A stretch of DNA of 64,000 nucleotides from Diplolepis rosae (GCA_030998225.1 JAPYXD010000715.1:9242501-9306500); one strand, 5' to 3'. Counted from the stretch's first letter, positions 8,925 through 19,701 are shown. The notes: generated by a model not told the origin, from the sequence alone. Numbers and translations: made by a program.

Positions 8925-11552
8925 TTGAGTAGCGAATTCTTTTGGAACGGAGAAGCTGATTTTCTCCTGGATACCGGCTCCGATTTGAACCTGATTAAAG
9001 AAGAAACGTTCAATAATAAAATCTTAATAAACAGTAGGAAAATTTTTAATTTAATCGGTATAGGTAAAGGACTAACAAAAACTTTAGGCGAGGTAGAGAT
9101 TCCAGTAAAAGGAAACCTAACAAAATTTCAAGTAGTGCCAGCAAAATTTCAAATCCGTCAAAAAGGGATTCTAGGAGTTGAATTTTTCAAATCTCAAGAA
9201 GCCACGCTTAAATTTAAAAGGAATTCAAACGGAGAAATAATTATAGGAGGTCAATCTATCCCTTTTGAAACTCACACTACATTAAAGCTGCCCGCTCGAA
9301 GTAAAACCTTAGTCACTCTTCCGATCAAAAGAACTTGCTTAAAATCGGGATATATTAGGAAAATCCAGACTGGACCAGGTATCTATATGGGAGAAGCATT
9401 GGTCACTACAAAAGAAGGATTCGTTAAAATATATGCAATAAACTCTACACCTGAAAATATAGAATTAACTATACCAACCGTTGAATTGGAAGAATTCGAA
9501 ATAATTGACCACGATAAACTAAGTTTGAATAAAAATGACCCCTATTGCGAGAAAAAAGCAGCTCATGCAAAAAGGATGTGCGAGATTTTAAAGTTATTAA
9601 ATTTAGAAAAACTTAACGATGAAGAAAAACTGTTTTTAATGCAAATCATAAATCGATTTCCATATCAATTTCATTTACCGACAGATAAGCTAGGAAATAC
9701 AAATTTGGTTAAGCATAAAATTATAATGACTGACCAAAAAGTAATCAACGTAAAACAGTATCGCTATCCTCATATTCACAAAGAAGAAGTGCAAAAGCAA
9801 GTTGCAAAATTGTTAGATAATGATATTATTCAACCTTCCAATTCACCTTATAACTCGCCATTGTGGATCGTACCTAAGAAACCTGATTCAGAAGGACAAG
9901 TTAAGTGGCGTATGGTTATAGACTATAGGGCTCTGAATGAAAAATCGGTGAGTGATGCATACCCTCTTCCAAATATCACGGATATCCTCGATCAACTGGG
10001 AGGAGCAAAATATTTCTCAACTCTAGACTTGGCTTCAGGATTTCATCAAATCCCAATGGATCCCGAATCGCAACAAAAAACAGCATTTTCAACACCCTAT
10101 GGACATTATGAGTACAAAAGAATGCCTTTCGGGTTGAAAAATGCACCTTCTACCTTCCAGAGACTAATGGATCAAGTCTTATCCGGTTTACAAGGAATCG
10201 AATTATTCGTATACATGGACGACATCGTTGTCTATTCAAGCTCACTAGAAGAACATATGAATAAACTTAAGAAACTCTTTGGTAGACTTCAGACTGCAGG
10301 ACTGACACTACAGCCCGAAAAGTGTCACTTTTTAGGAAAAGAAATTACATATCTCGGACACATAATTACACAAGATGGCGTGAAACCTGACCCCCGCAAA
10401 ATAGAAGCAGTTAAAAAATTCCCTCGTCCAAAGACACGTAAAAACATAAAGCAATTCCTTGGATTAATCGGTTATTATAGGCGGTTTATACCTAATTTCG
10501 CAAAAATAGCAAAACCTCTAACATTGCTCACTAAACTCGGAATAAAATTTCATTGGGAGCAAGCTCAACAAGAAGCCTTCGAAAAATTGCGAGATTTAAT
10601 AATAACTGAACCCATCCTTCAATATCCAGATTTTAGTAAGCCTTTCATAGTCACCACTGACGCATCTGATTTTGCTATTGGGGCTATCTTAAGTCAAGGA
10701 GAGATAGGAAAAGATCTTCCTGTTTCCTATGCATCCAGAACCTTAAATGAAGCAGAAACTAAGTACGCGACTATCGAAAAGGAGCTTCTTGGTATACTGT
10801 TCGGTGTTGAGAATTTCCGACCGTACTTATATGGTCGAAAATTCACTTTGGTTACAGACCATCGACCTCTGGTATGGCTTCATAATATAAAAAATCCCGG
10901 TTCAAAACTGAATAGGTGGAGGTTACGACTAGGTGAGTACGATTATTTTGTGGTGTATAAACCAGGTAAAGTGAATGCAAATGCAGATGCATTATCGAGA
11001 AATCCAGTTAATTTAAAACAAAATGTCAAGGAAAATGGTACCGAAACGAAAACTCAAGGTTACACGACAATAAATCCACCCGACTTGAAGACGAATGACT
11101 CAATTGACAATACCTTTACCCTTAGAGACCAGGAGCAAATACTTGCTATTGACGGCACTGTATCGGCTCTTGATTTCGATCCTGATATCCTTACACACGA
11201 CAATGACTATTTTAATAATGATATACTTGTTAAAGAAAATTTTCATTTATTTACTATAGAAAATTACGACGTAGACCCAACTAACGACACTGATTCAAAA
11301 AATATTAAAGAAAAGGATTTGGAATATCTTGAAATTGGTAGCGGCAGATATGAGTCAGCCGAAGAAGGTTCATCTCTCCTCATAAGAAGTAGTGATGATA
11401 GAAATATCTGCACACTTCGGGAGATGGAATCACACGATTCCTTGGATTATGAACCGGATAGTAGGGAACCTCCTGGCCGGGTAGATGCAACGAACGTATT
11501 GCCACCTTGGCCCGAGGTAGAGAGGCACCTTTATCCTGGAAGAAAAAAATAA
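8925..11552 (+). CDS. pol: Pol part 1: protease, reverse transcriptase, RNase H
   Basis: Numbering from the TTG at 8925; there is no pol ATG, so expression by frameshift from gag is expected. Aspartic protease: LLDTGSD with D16 catalytic and a second hydrophobic G-x-D-like block near 82-87 (GILGVEFF). RT: FSTLDLASGFHQIPM (D368) and the catalytic YMDD at 430-433, with PFGLKNAPSTFQ before it. RNase H: TTDASD (D579), conserved E near 619, VTDHRPL (D645) and NADALSR (D688). After RNase H a poorly conserved acidic linker of about 160 residues ends at TAA 11550-11552. The same frame stays open after that stop into the integrase ORF, so a single codon separates the two products. This could be a recent nonsense mutation or a real termination/readthrough point. 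Confidence 0.95.
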   Translation: MSSEFFWNGEADFLLDTGSDLNLIKEETFNNKILINSRKIFNLIGIGKGLTKTLGEVEIPVKGNLTKFQVVPAKFQIRQKGILGVEFFKSQEATLKFKRNSNGEIIIGGQSIPFETHTTLKLPARSKTLVTLPIKRTCLKSGYIRKIQTGPGIYMGEALVTTKEGFVKIYAINSTPENIELTIPTVELEEFEIIDHDKLSLNKNDPYCEKKAAHAKRMCEILKLLNLEKLNDEEKLFLMQIINRFPYQFHLPTDKLGNTNLVKHKIIMTDQKVINVKQYRYPHIHKEEVQKQVAKLLDNDIIQPSNSPYNSPLWIVPKKPDSEGQVKWRMVIDYRALNEKSVSDAYPLPNITDILDQLGGAKYFSTLDLASGFHQIPMDPESQQKTAFSTPYGHYEYKRMPFGLKNAPSTFQRLMDQVLSGLQGIELFVYMDDIVVYSSSLEEHMNKLKKLFGRLQTAGLTLQPEKCHFLGKEITYLGHIITQDGVKPDPRKIEAVKKFPRPKTRKNIKQFLGLIGYYRRFIPNFAKIAKPLTLLTKLGIKFHWEQAQQEAFEKLRDLIITEPILQYPDFSKPFIVTTDASDFAIGAILSQGEIGKDLPVSYASRTLNEAETKYATIEKELLGILFGVENFRPYLYGRKFTLVTDHRPLVWLHNIKNPGSKLNRWRLRLGEYDYFVVYKPGKVNANADALSRNPVNLKQNVKENGTETKTQGYTTINPPDLKTNDSIDNTFTLRDQEQILAIDGTVSALDFDPDILTHDNDYFNNDILVKENFHLFTIENYDVDPTNDTDSKNIKEKDLEYLEIGSGRYESAEEGSSLLIRSSDDRNICTLREMESHDSLDYEPDSREPPGRVDATNVLPPWPEVERHLYPGRKK

Positions 11553-11684
11553 AATCCTATAGGTGGAATCGCGCTGGAAAGCGGATTGGTTATTGATCTG
11601 GATTCACAGAGTTGTGAATCAGGTATGAGCAAACCTCCTGGCCGGGTAGATGCAACGATCGTATTGCCACCTTGGCCCGAGGTA
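11468..11684 (+). repeat. In-frame 52-bp direct repeat flanking the pol stop
   Basis: 11468-11519 and 11633-11684 differ by one base (cgaacg versus cgatcg). The spacing is 165 bases, a multiple of three, so both copies encode PPGRVDAT(N/I)VLPPWPEV in the pol frame. The TAA at 11550 lies between them. Confidence 0.9.
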
Positions 11685-13325
11685 AAAGGTAAAGGTGCCG
11701 GAGAAAATTTTGAAAGTAACAGCGATAAAGATTTTACAAATCCGTCAGAACAAAAAGGGAATAAAATTCTATCTTGTAACTGTAAACAAAATCTTTCTAA
11801 ACCTGCGTTCGTTTCGGTACTTAATACTTCTTGTATACAATATAAAAAAGATATTTTCGAGACGAGAAGAGATCACCTTATCCATTTTATCTCCAAAGAC
11901 TGTAAGTTTACGACGTCGGTCAGTAAAAAATTAGAAAGCGAAGGTCTGGTAAATTTTGAGGCTCTTTTCTCGACTCAACCTCAAGAAGGTCACACAGTAG
12001 TATTCGAACAAAACGATAAATATGTATTTCACCTTGTCGTAAAATCAACCTATGATCAAAAACCATCTTTAGAAATCCTTAAGCAATGCATAAATGGATT
12101 GAAAGAAGCCATGGAAACCCTTGATGTCAAAACCTGCAGTGTTTCTAGAAAAGGAAATGGCTTAGATCGCTTACCTTGGTCAGGAATCGAGAACGCATTC
12201 AGAGAAACATTCGGAGGAAGCAATATTATCATAAATATATGCACTAATGAAGTGAAAGTACCGGATTCCATAGACAGATTTAAAGTTATAGAAGAAAATC
12301 ATTGCTCTGTCACTGGCGGTCATCTGGGTGTTGCGAAAACGTATTCTCGAATACGTAATCAATTCTATTGGGAAGGTATCAGACAAGATGTGCAAGATTT
12401 TATTAAATCATGTGAAAGTTGTCAGAGAACAAAACTAAAAAGGCAAAAAGGGAAGGAACCGATGAAAATTACCGACACACCGCGAAAAGCTTTTGATAAA
12501 ATCCAAATAGATATCGTGGGTCCATTACCCACTTCTGAACGCGGAAATAAATATATATTAACCATTCAAGACTGCTTAACAAAGTATTCTGAAGCAATAC
12601 CATTGAAAAATGTCGATTCTGTTACTATTGCTGTTGCATTGGCAGAAAATATAATTTGTCGATTCGGGTGTCCCAGAATAATACATACCGATCAAGGAAG
12701 TAATTTTCTCAGCCAGATTATGAAGACGTTCTGTCAGATTTTTAAAATCAGACAAATTAAATCCACAGCTTTTCATCCACAATCTCTCGGCGCTCTGGAA
12801 CGTAGCCATCATGTGTTCATAGAATATTTAAGGCACTATTGCTCAAAGTACAACTGGGATCAATGGTTAAAATTTGCCATGTTTTCTTACAACTCAACAG
12901 TGCACTCTGCCACAGGATTCACTCCTCACAAATTAGTCTTTGGCGAAGATGCGAGAATTCCTTCCGAATTCGAAACTGGAGAAGTATCAATCACCTACAA
13001 CGAATATTTAGACAGTTTATTATTCAAAATATATGAAGCTCAAGCAACAGCTCGAGAAAATATTAAAAAGGCAAAATTAAAATATAAATACTATTATGAT
13101 AGGAAATCCCAAGTAGAAAACTACGAGATCGGAGAATATGTTTACTTGCAAAAAGAACCTAGAACTTCGAAACTCGATGATCATTACGAAGGCCCATATA
13201 AAGTAACAAACGTATTCACAGATCATAACGTAGAAATCGCAATAACTGAAAATAAACGAAAAATCGTACACAAAAATAAACTGAAGTTAGCACATCTACG
13301 TGCAAACTTAGAAACATTAGATTAG
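11586..13325 (+). CDS. Pol part 2: macrodomain plus integrase
   Basis: 579 residues counted from a TTG at 11586; there is no obvious ATG start nearby. Residues ~74-220 match the TARG1/OARD1 macrodomain fold by pattern: DHLIHFISKDC, KYVFHLVVKSTY (K153) and GNGLDRLPW (D194). K153 and D194 align with the catalytic lysine and aspartate of TARG1, while the usual glycine-rich ADP-ribose loop after the first strand is replaced by KFTTSVS. Integrase follows: an HHCC zinc domain (H239, H246, C276, C279), a catalytic core with D309, D369 and E405 (D-x59-D-x35-E), and a C-terminal SH3-like region ending near 570. Integrase inserts cDNA into chromosomes. The role of the macrodomain (removal or binding of ADP-ribose on host proteins) is inferred. 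Confidence 0.9.
   Translation: MVIDLDSQSCESGMSKPPGRVDATIVLPPWPEVKGKGAGENFESNSDKDFTNPSEQKGNKILSCNCKQNLSKPAFVSVLNTSCIQYKKDIFETRRDHLIHFISKDCKFTTSVSKKLESEGLVNFEALFSTQPQEGHTVVFEQNDKYVFHLVVKSTYDQKPSLEILKQCINGLKEAMETLDVKTCSVSRKGNGLDRLPWSGIENAFRETFGGSNIIINICTNEVKVPDSIDRFKVIEENHCSVTGGHLGVAKTYSRIRNQFYWEGIRQDVQDFIKSCESCQRTKLKRQKGKEPMKITDTPRKAFDKIQIDIVGPLPTSERGNKYILTIQDCLTKYSEAIPLKNVDSVTIAVALAENIICRFGCPRIIHTDQGSNFLSQIMKTFCQIFKIRQIKSTAFHPQSLGALERSHHVFIEYLRHYCSKYNWDQWLKFAMFSYNSTVHSATGFTPHKLVFGEDARIPSEFETGEVSITYNEYLDSLLFKIYEAQATARENIKKAKLKYKYYYDRKSQVENYEIGEYVYLQKEPRTSKLDDHYEGPYKVTNVFTDHNVEIAITENKRKIVHKNKLKLAHLRANLETLD
11805..12245 (+). other. TARG1/OARD1-like macrodomain in pol
   Basis: Sub-feature of the preceding ORF. 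Seen: the order of hydrophobic strands, the block LVVKSTYDQKPS with a helix GLKEAMETLDVKTCSV, and GNGLDRLPWSGIENAFRETF. These are the TARG1-family signatures around its catalytic Lys and Asp. The equivalent domain in element 2 (20770-21213) confirms that it is a stable part of this Gypsy lineage. Confidence 0.75.
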
Positions 13326-13386
13326 ATCAAATACATACAAGACTTCTCTGTTACTCCTGTTGAGTTGAGGATAAAATTTATGCATG

Positions 13387-13418
<32 letters not shown>

Positions 13419-16093
13419 GATCCTGATATAACCTTTAAAATTGTAGTCATATACTACATACGATCATATTTTATTAAAATAAGATGAAATTACTTTCTAT
13501 TAAAAAAAAAAAAACATCTTTACTAAAAGTATTCGAAATATTCAAGAATAAAAAAAATTATTATTGAGTCTCTTTATGTAAATAGATAAAGTATAATAAT
13601 CAAACAAAATTAAATAAAAATAATAGTAAATAAAAGCTAATAGTATAACTATAATAATATAAGAAATTTACAAATTTAACCAAATAAACAGACAAATATA
13701 CAAAAAATAAACTAATATAAGAAACTATCGGAGTGATTGAGAAGGTGTAAGTAACTGGTTGCATATACTTAGTTACATGAATTTAGAAGTAAATATATGT
13801 ATACATAAAATCCTAATCGTTCTAATTAAAATTATTTTAATCTCATAACTATACTCACCCTTGGCTATGATGCAATTTTCTGATTCCTTCTAATAGCTTT
13901 GTTTGTATTATTCATAAAGAAAGTTTCCTTATCTTCGATGTTCATGGTGACCTTTAAATCTCAAAATCAAAGAAGATATATCCTTCAATTTTTAATGTGA
14001 CGACCCGATCTCAGGGCCGTCTTCACGAAACTTCGAGAACTAGATTTTAAGTTTTTATTGCGCGGTCCGATTTGAAATCCTATAAAGATAGGAATGTGGA
14101 TTTTTATTAGTTTTGAATAAGTTTAAACATGAATTTAATAAACTGTCATTAATTTTTATAAACTGGTGATCTTTTTAACAAAGGTGTTTGGAGAAAATTT
14201 CCGCGTACAGAAAAACGACCGAGTAAGAAGACAAGTCAAACAACAAGTAAAGTATTTTTGGTACAGAGAGTGATCCTCCGAGGCTTAAAACATAAATTCC
14301 CCACTTTGAGATTTTGGGTCTTTAAGGAGTTAACTTTAATATCCGTAATTTTTCCTTGTCGTTAGAAATCCCATACATTGACTTCATCCAAATTGAAACC
14401 ATCAGAGTAAGCGCTTTTTATCCTGTTGACATGAGAAGTTTTGTTAGACTCTAACAATGAGAAGAGCTTGAAAAAAAAAATAAAAGTATCTTACCACTAA
14501 TATCTCATTGAAATCATTAATCACTCATTCATTTGTCAAAGGAAAATGAATAAATAATTCGGTATAAGGGGTGAGGGATAATGCAGTATGAAACTGCACT
14601 CATTCTTACTTACCCATTTTTATTAATTTTTCTCTCTGAGCTGTCTACCATTTTCCATATAGAATTGCACCAATTCTTCCTTGATTGCTCGCTCCTGTGG
14701 GACGCTTTGTTTTTTTTCCTCTACAGAATGGTCTACCTATCGACATTCTGTTCATTTGCCTGACAAGCAATCATCTTTTACCCTCCTTCCTATATCAGTA
14801 ACCAGGTTGATAACTGTCGATTCATCTGCAGATGAGTGTGCACAGGTACGTGAGAACTAACTTTACTCGTCTGTTCCTCCTTCTTCTTGGTTAGAGTTGA
14901 TTCACTTATAACTAGCCATTCATTACCTGTGTTATACAAAAATAAAAATCCTGAAAAGAAATTTCATAAATAATCCTTCCTTTTACCTTTGGCATTGGAA
15001 ATCATATAGAATTTCAAAGTCATAGGAATCACTATATAATCTTAAATTAACTTTCCTCCTTGTGAGTCGATCTTCAAAAATTTAACTTTTTCCTTCGTGA
15101 ATAAATCACTCAGAATAAAGCGACACTTCATAACAAATGACCACGGTAATAAATCTAGCCTATCTAGATCTCTAGACATTTTATGTTTTAAAAAAACAAA
15201 GTTTACAAACTTACCCAAATTCCCCACGACGTGTAGTTTTACCTTACCGTCAATATTATAATTTTTCCATGCCCTTTTTACTCCTAATACATGTCCTCTC
15301 ATCAACATAGCTGGCTTAGTCATGTGTAATTTCATCAGACTATCCTCCAGGAAACCAATCAGTGTGTAATTTATTGGCATGCATAGCAAACTTGGCTAGA
15401 TGCGACGTCCTTTCCTCATTGGCAACTTTCGTGCTTATCATTTTTATTATGATGAGTTTTACTTTAGATAAGATTGTTCATCCTCTTCCTTGTCAAGCTG
15501 AATTATTTAATAATTAATATTCACTTTATCAAAAATAATTGTTCTTAACGAATACAATTATAAATTCTAAAATCTCATAAAACCCAATTAATTAACTACC
15601 TAATATTAACTTATTTATATAAAGAATTTAATTATTTGAGAATAAATACTAGAAACCAACAGTAGTATACGGTATACGTGCATATGCACGTGTGTATATT
15701 TATATTCATAGTTACCGGCAATACCGGCCACACTTACATAACCTAGAAATCTTGAAAATTTGAAAACTAATGTGAGTTCAACCAAACTTGCCTCTAATAT
15801 TCCTAAAGATCAAAAAACTATAAAACAACTTGATTTCTTACCTTGGAAATCTTGAATCCATAACGAAGTAAAAGAAATCCTTACTTTATTAACAATCACT
15901 GTCAAGGTTCACTTTACCTCATTTCACACGATTCTCGCGCACGGTTTATAAATTGCAATTTTTTAATTAACACTAGAAACTAATACAAACATCAGCGAGT
16001 ATATGACCTGACATTACAGATTAAAGCTTTTATTTTCACTAAAACACAAGAAATTGCATATAACCTCACTTAAAAAATGTAAACATTCTTTTG
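13326..16093 (+). other. Non-coding 3' region of Gypsy element 1
   Basis: About 2.8 kb between the integrase stop and the purine tract. It holds a (TA)n microsatellite near 13388-13412, AT-rich sequence and one antisense ORF (15042-15389). A TGTGACGACCC at 13996 resembles an LTR start but no matching end was found. No sense ORF of note. Confidence 0.6.
15042..15389 (-). CDS. Antisense 115-aa ORF in element 1, unknown
   Basis: Minus-strand ORF starting MLCMPINYTLIGFLEDSLMK and containing GHVLGVKRAWKNYNIDGKV. It has a normal amino-acid mix and no repeats. I recognise no domain. It lies antisense to the Gypsy element in a region otherwise full of stops, so it may be a fragment of another sequence captured in the element, or chance. 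Confidence 0.3.
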   Translation of the reverse strand: MLCMPINYTLIGFLEDSLMKLHMTKPAMLMRGHVLGVKRAWKNYNIDGKVKLHVVGNLGKFVNFVFLKHKMSRDLDRLDLLPWSFVMKCRFILSDLFTKEKVKFLKIDSQGGKLI

Positions 16094-16109
16094 AAAATAG
16101 GGGGTGAGG
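16094..16109 (+). promoter_or_regulatory. Polypurine tract
   Basis: aaaatagggggtgagg directly precedes the 3' LTR. It is purine-rich with two T interruptions, in the correct place to prime plus-strand synthesis. Confidence 0.7.
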
Positions 16110-17531
16110 TGTGATGATCGCACCTGCGCGCTCATCTATTTTGCGGATTGCGAATAAACTAGATCGAGCGTTCATGAACTCGATTCAAATTCACTTCTTC
16201 GGTACGTACGTAATTGTACGTAACAAAGAAATGCCGTGGGAAAATTCAATTTTGATTTTATTTAAAATACTTAAAAAGGCAGAATAAATCTTAAGGTTTA
16301 TGATCAAAGAGACTTTTAGTATTAAGAATAAATATAAATCTTTTAGTTTTATTTGACAAAATAACAAGGGTTGGTTTATGTCACTTTATATGTACGGACA
16401 CGTGCAACAATCTCACGGTTCTTAAATTGTTAAAATGAATTTAATGTTAATTTATATGCTGAAACTTACCAGATCAAGTTGACATTTAAGAGAAATGATA
16501 AATAAACCAGCCTTGTTCCTTAGAATAATTAAATTAATGGTTTATTTTCAGATTGACAGGTTGTCTGGAAACCTTCGAGGAAATGCCTCAATAGAAATAA
16601 ATAATAAATAGTTTTAAGAGCCTTCCTTTGTTCTGAATAGGACCAGACTATGTGAAAACCGTTCTGGAGAGTTTGGGAAATGTCACTAGCGACTAATAAA
16701 TTCTAAATTTATTGCCATCTAGTATAAATTGTTTGGTTTACAAACCATGAGTTTCGCTAAATACTCAATAGTCGTTGAAATTTGATTCCAAATTTCAACA
16801 AACCCAAAATCACCAGAACGATCGTAAAATGTGAAAGAACATGGGTACTTGTCAACCCTTAAAAATTGATCTACGATCGAAGTTAAGTGACCAGAGACGG
16901 ACCCCCGGAGTCAAAAGAGGACTTGTATTTTGACACCCTCAAGTGGCCGCACTTGAGATGCTGGGAACGCACGTGGGCCCGACACCCACTATTGGCCTAG
17001 TTCGTATCCGCCCTCACTGTTTTAAGGGAAGAATCTAATCCAATAAGATTATTTTGGAAACACCCAAAACTGAAAATCAACCAATTAGATCTATTATCTA
17101 CGCCCTAAAAACTCAAATCATTTAGTGGGGACTTTTGATAAAAAGACCTCTTGGATCCCTCTCTGGACATACATACACACTCCCTTCGACGTACTTGATT
17201 ATTCTCTCGATCACGTACTCTTTCACGTATTCACTTCAGTCTTTTTTTTGTTTTATCACTCAACCTCGCGACATTCGCTAGATTTTTTACGGAATTTGTG
17301 AAACTTTGTTTGCTTTGAAAATTTAATACCAAAATTGTGAATAGTTCGATTAAATAAAAGTACAAGTTGTGTTAAAGATACAGAAGCAAAAATCAATTTT
17401 CCCGTTTCTATTTTCATAGGCCGACCGAAGCCCTCTAAATAAACAATTTAAATTCAACCCGCCCAAATAAATCGAATATCGACTTTTTCGATATTTCGAT
17501 AATTTGATGTTTCCAAATCCGGGACATCACA
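16110..17531 (+). repeat. 3' LTR of Gypsy element 1
   Basis: 1422 bases, matching 2828-4248 along its length apart from one extra C. AATAAA at 17353-17358. Followed by the target duplication gcaa at 17532-17535. Confidence 0.95.
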
Positions 17532-17615
17532 GCAAACTAACTAAATCTGAATCCACGCGTCCAAATTTTCCATAGGCTGCATAGGAGTGGGGTTTTCTTA
17601 TACTACTTCGTGCCT
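17532..17615 (+). repeat. Right half of the repeat interrupted by element 1
   Basis: Reverse-complement match to 1749-1818, sharing actaactaaatc, ccacgcgt and tatactacttcgtgc. Together with the bases before 2828 it forms the pre-insertion site. Confidence 0.75.
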
Positions 17616-19080
17616 ATAGGGCTTTGATATGAAGTTCTATTCCTTTGTATAAAGTTTTCTTCCTCTTTTTTTTTAGATTTTCTATCTTTTTTTATTTCGT
17701 TGTATGAGATAGAATTACGGACGAATTTCAACCTATCTTCATAACCAACTAAATAACCGTAAGTATTTATAATAATTTTTATACTTTAATGCCCCCTTTT
17801 AGATGTAAAATTTTGTTAATACTCATTGACTTTTGCAAACCTCCCCTGATGCACACATACACATATGTATATTAATTTTATTTTTATGTTCAAACGTATA
17901 TTTATTATCATTCGCTTAAAATTTGAAGCAATTATTCAATAATAATCAAGAACCGATGTTTCTTCTTCCAAAATCGAGACATGTAGTTCTTGGTTTGCCT
18001 AATAAATTTAAGTTTATTAAAAGTAAAATATTTATTTCCCTTAAGGTAGTTTACATATTTGAACTTTAATATCTCAGTATCCCGCGGTACAGGGTATCCA
18101 CCCAGGAAGAAGAAGAACACCGCTAATTAGTTAAATAGTGGAATTCAATCTCCCCTTTTTTTTATTTTCATAAAATGATAGTGTTCGTTTCTTCTAGGTG
18201 AGTATTTTTTAACCTATACTGCTTGGATTATTAAAAATTTTGTCCCTTTTTTTTCCAGGTCAATTTTCTCACAATGCAGTTCCCGTGTCTCTGGAGAAGC
18301 CTCATTTAAAACAGAACACCAGTCTATCAGATAAGTTCATTATATCATTCATTTCTTTGATGTTTATGTATATTTTATTACAAGAACGATTTATTTTGTG
18401 TACATTTCTTCCTTTTGATTTAGAATTTTATTTCCTTTTCCTACGAGTCCAGAATGTAAGCTTAAGACCAATTTGTCGGAAACTAACCTCCTAAATTGAC
18501 TCTTCGTAAGTATTGAAATCTTGTTCATATATAGGCCCACGTAAAAATGTGCATATTTCAAATATATGCATAAATATACGCTTCCATAGGGGCTGTTCCT
18601 TTTGTATTCAATAGTGTTAATTTATGGCGAGTATGAATATCTTTCTTTCATCTATTCGTCACAAAATTGGTGACTGGCTGGTTTTATATTTAATATAATT
18701 TGACATTTATATATATATATATATATAGATATTTGCTTTGTATATAACATAATTATGGTCATTTATTAAATTTTCCCTTTTTCAGATGGAAAGTAGCAAT
18801 GATCAACAAGAGTTTGCCGAAAATTACATCCTAGGGGTAAAATATGCCATAACTTCTTCATTAAATAATAATATTGTCTACTCTGGTGGAAGAAAGTAAA
18901 CAGCAAAAGTTAGCCCACCTGTAGCAGGTGCTTTGTCAGCCATTACTGCTTGTAAGAATTTTAAATTTATTATCTTTGATTTCTCCATTTGGTAAGTATG
19001 AATTAATTCTTTAGCCTAATTATTTGAGGCCTATAACACACCTTCCTGCATTAATGTGAACTCCTTGTTCCATTGTCAAT
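17616..19080. other. AT-rich stretch with one weak exon candidate
   Basis: No clear gene. At 18786-18899 an acceptor-like ccctttttcag is followed by ATG and 37 codons (MESSNDQQEF...) ending TAA, then a gtaagt at about 18991; this is weak. A (TA)n run lies near 18708-18726. I searched this stretch for the missing 3' LTR of element 2 and did not find it. Confidence 0.5.
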
Positions 19081-19085
19081 TTTCA

Positions 19086-19697
19086 GGAAGGCATATAACG
19101 ATTTGGTCAAATATCTTCCTGTAGTCAATCACTTTAGTCGTGATTGGCTAATTTATTTTGTAATATAACCCTTTCCTTTTTTTTGAAAATTTCAATTCAA
19201 TTCGCATTCTAATTCAATTTTTATTTTACGCATACTAATTTCACAAATATCCTTGTCTTTCAGAAAAACACTCTGACAAGTCAGGTCAGGGTGTTAATCT
19301 GCAGTCAATTAAGCCTTTTATAATTGACTGACTAGACATAAGCTCTTGTTTTCCTTTTCGATTCTAATGCATATTTTCCTATAATTATATATTTCTACGT
19401 ATGATCAATGTTTTTTTTTTCTCCTAAATTAATCCATATACATATACATTTTATTACTAGGCTACTTTTCTACTTTATTTCTTTGCATAAATACTATCTT
19501 TCCCTGTAATTTCAGAAAAACATTTAACGATTTGGTTAAATATTATTCTGCAATCAATCATACTATCTGATTGATTGTTTAAATAGCCTACATGCTGATA
19601 TTATTTTACACATATATATCCAGCTTATAGTTCTTAGAAGAACATTTTGACATATTTGGTCAAATATTATTTCTCAATCAATTCTTTCTTTGATTGA
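19086..19697. ncRNA. Four tandem two-hairpin modules with covarying stems
   Basis: Four modules of about 65-70 bases start at about 19086, 19268, 19521 and 19645, each just after an acceptor-like ttcag or ttag. Each has hairpin 1, a short A/T spacer and hairpin 2. Hairpin-1 stems: GGAAG/CTTCC plus ATAT/ATAT; ACACTCTGAC/GTCAGGGTGT; ATTTAAC/GTTAAAT; TTTGAC/GTCAAA. Hairpin-2 stems: TAGTCAATCAC/GTGATTGGCTA; CAGTCAATTA/TAATTGACTG; CAATCAATCA/TGATTGATTG; TCAATCAA/TTGATTGA. Stems differ in sequence but keep pairing, and the hairpin-1 loop keeps gatttgg-like bases in three copies. The strand that acts is unknown. On minus they form the 3' untranslated region of Gypsy element 2, the last module ending about 5 bases from its integrase stop. 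Confidence 0.5.
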
Positions 19698-19701
19698 CTT
19701 A

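Larger units (their letters stand above)
2828..17531 (+). mobile_element. Ty3/Gypsy LTR retrotransposon, element 1 (14.7 kb)
   Basis: Complete element bounded by LTRs that start TGTGATG and end CATCACA and are flanked by gcaa on both sides (2824-2827 and 17532-17535). The order is LTR, primer site, long leader with a 101-codon ORF, gag, PR-RT-RNase H, macrodomain plus integrase, a ~2.8 kb 3' region, purine tract, LTR. By eye the LTRs differ by one inserted C (in the run of C near 3620 versus 16904), so insertion was recent. At 14.7 kb it is far longer than the 5-8 kb usual for insect Gypsy elements. The excess lies in the leader (about 3.3 kb), the 3' region and the long LTRs. One in-frame stop splits pol; gag and the other ORFs are open. 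Confidence 0.95.

Noticed and set aside
13996..14060. Start of another LTR (TGTGACGACCC) inside element 1
   Set aside because: No matching CA end or duplication found before the 3' LTR.
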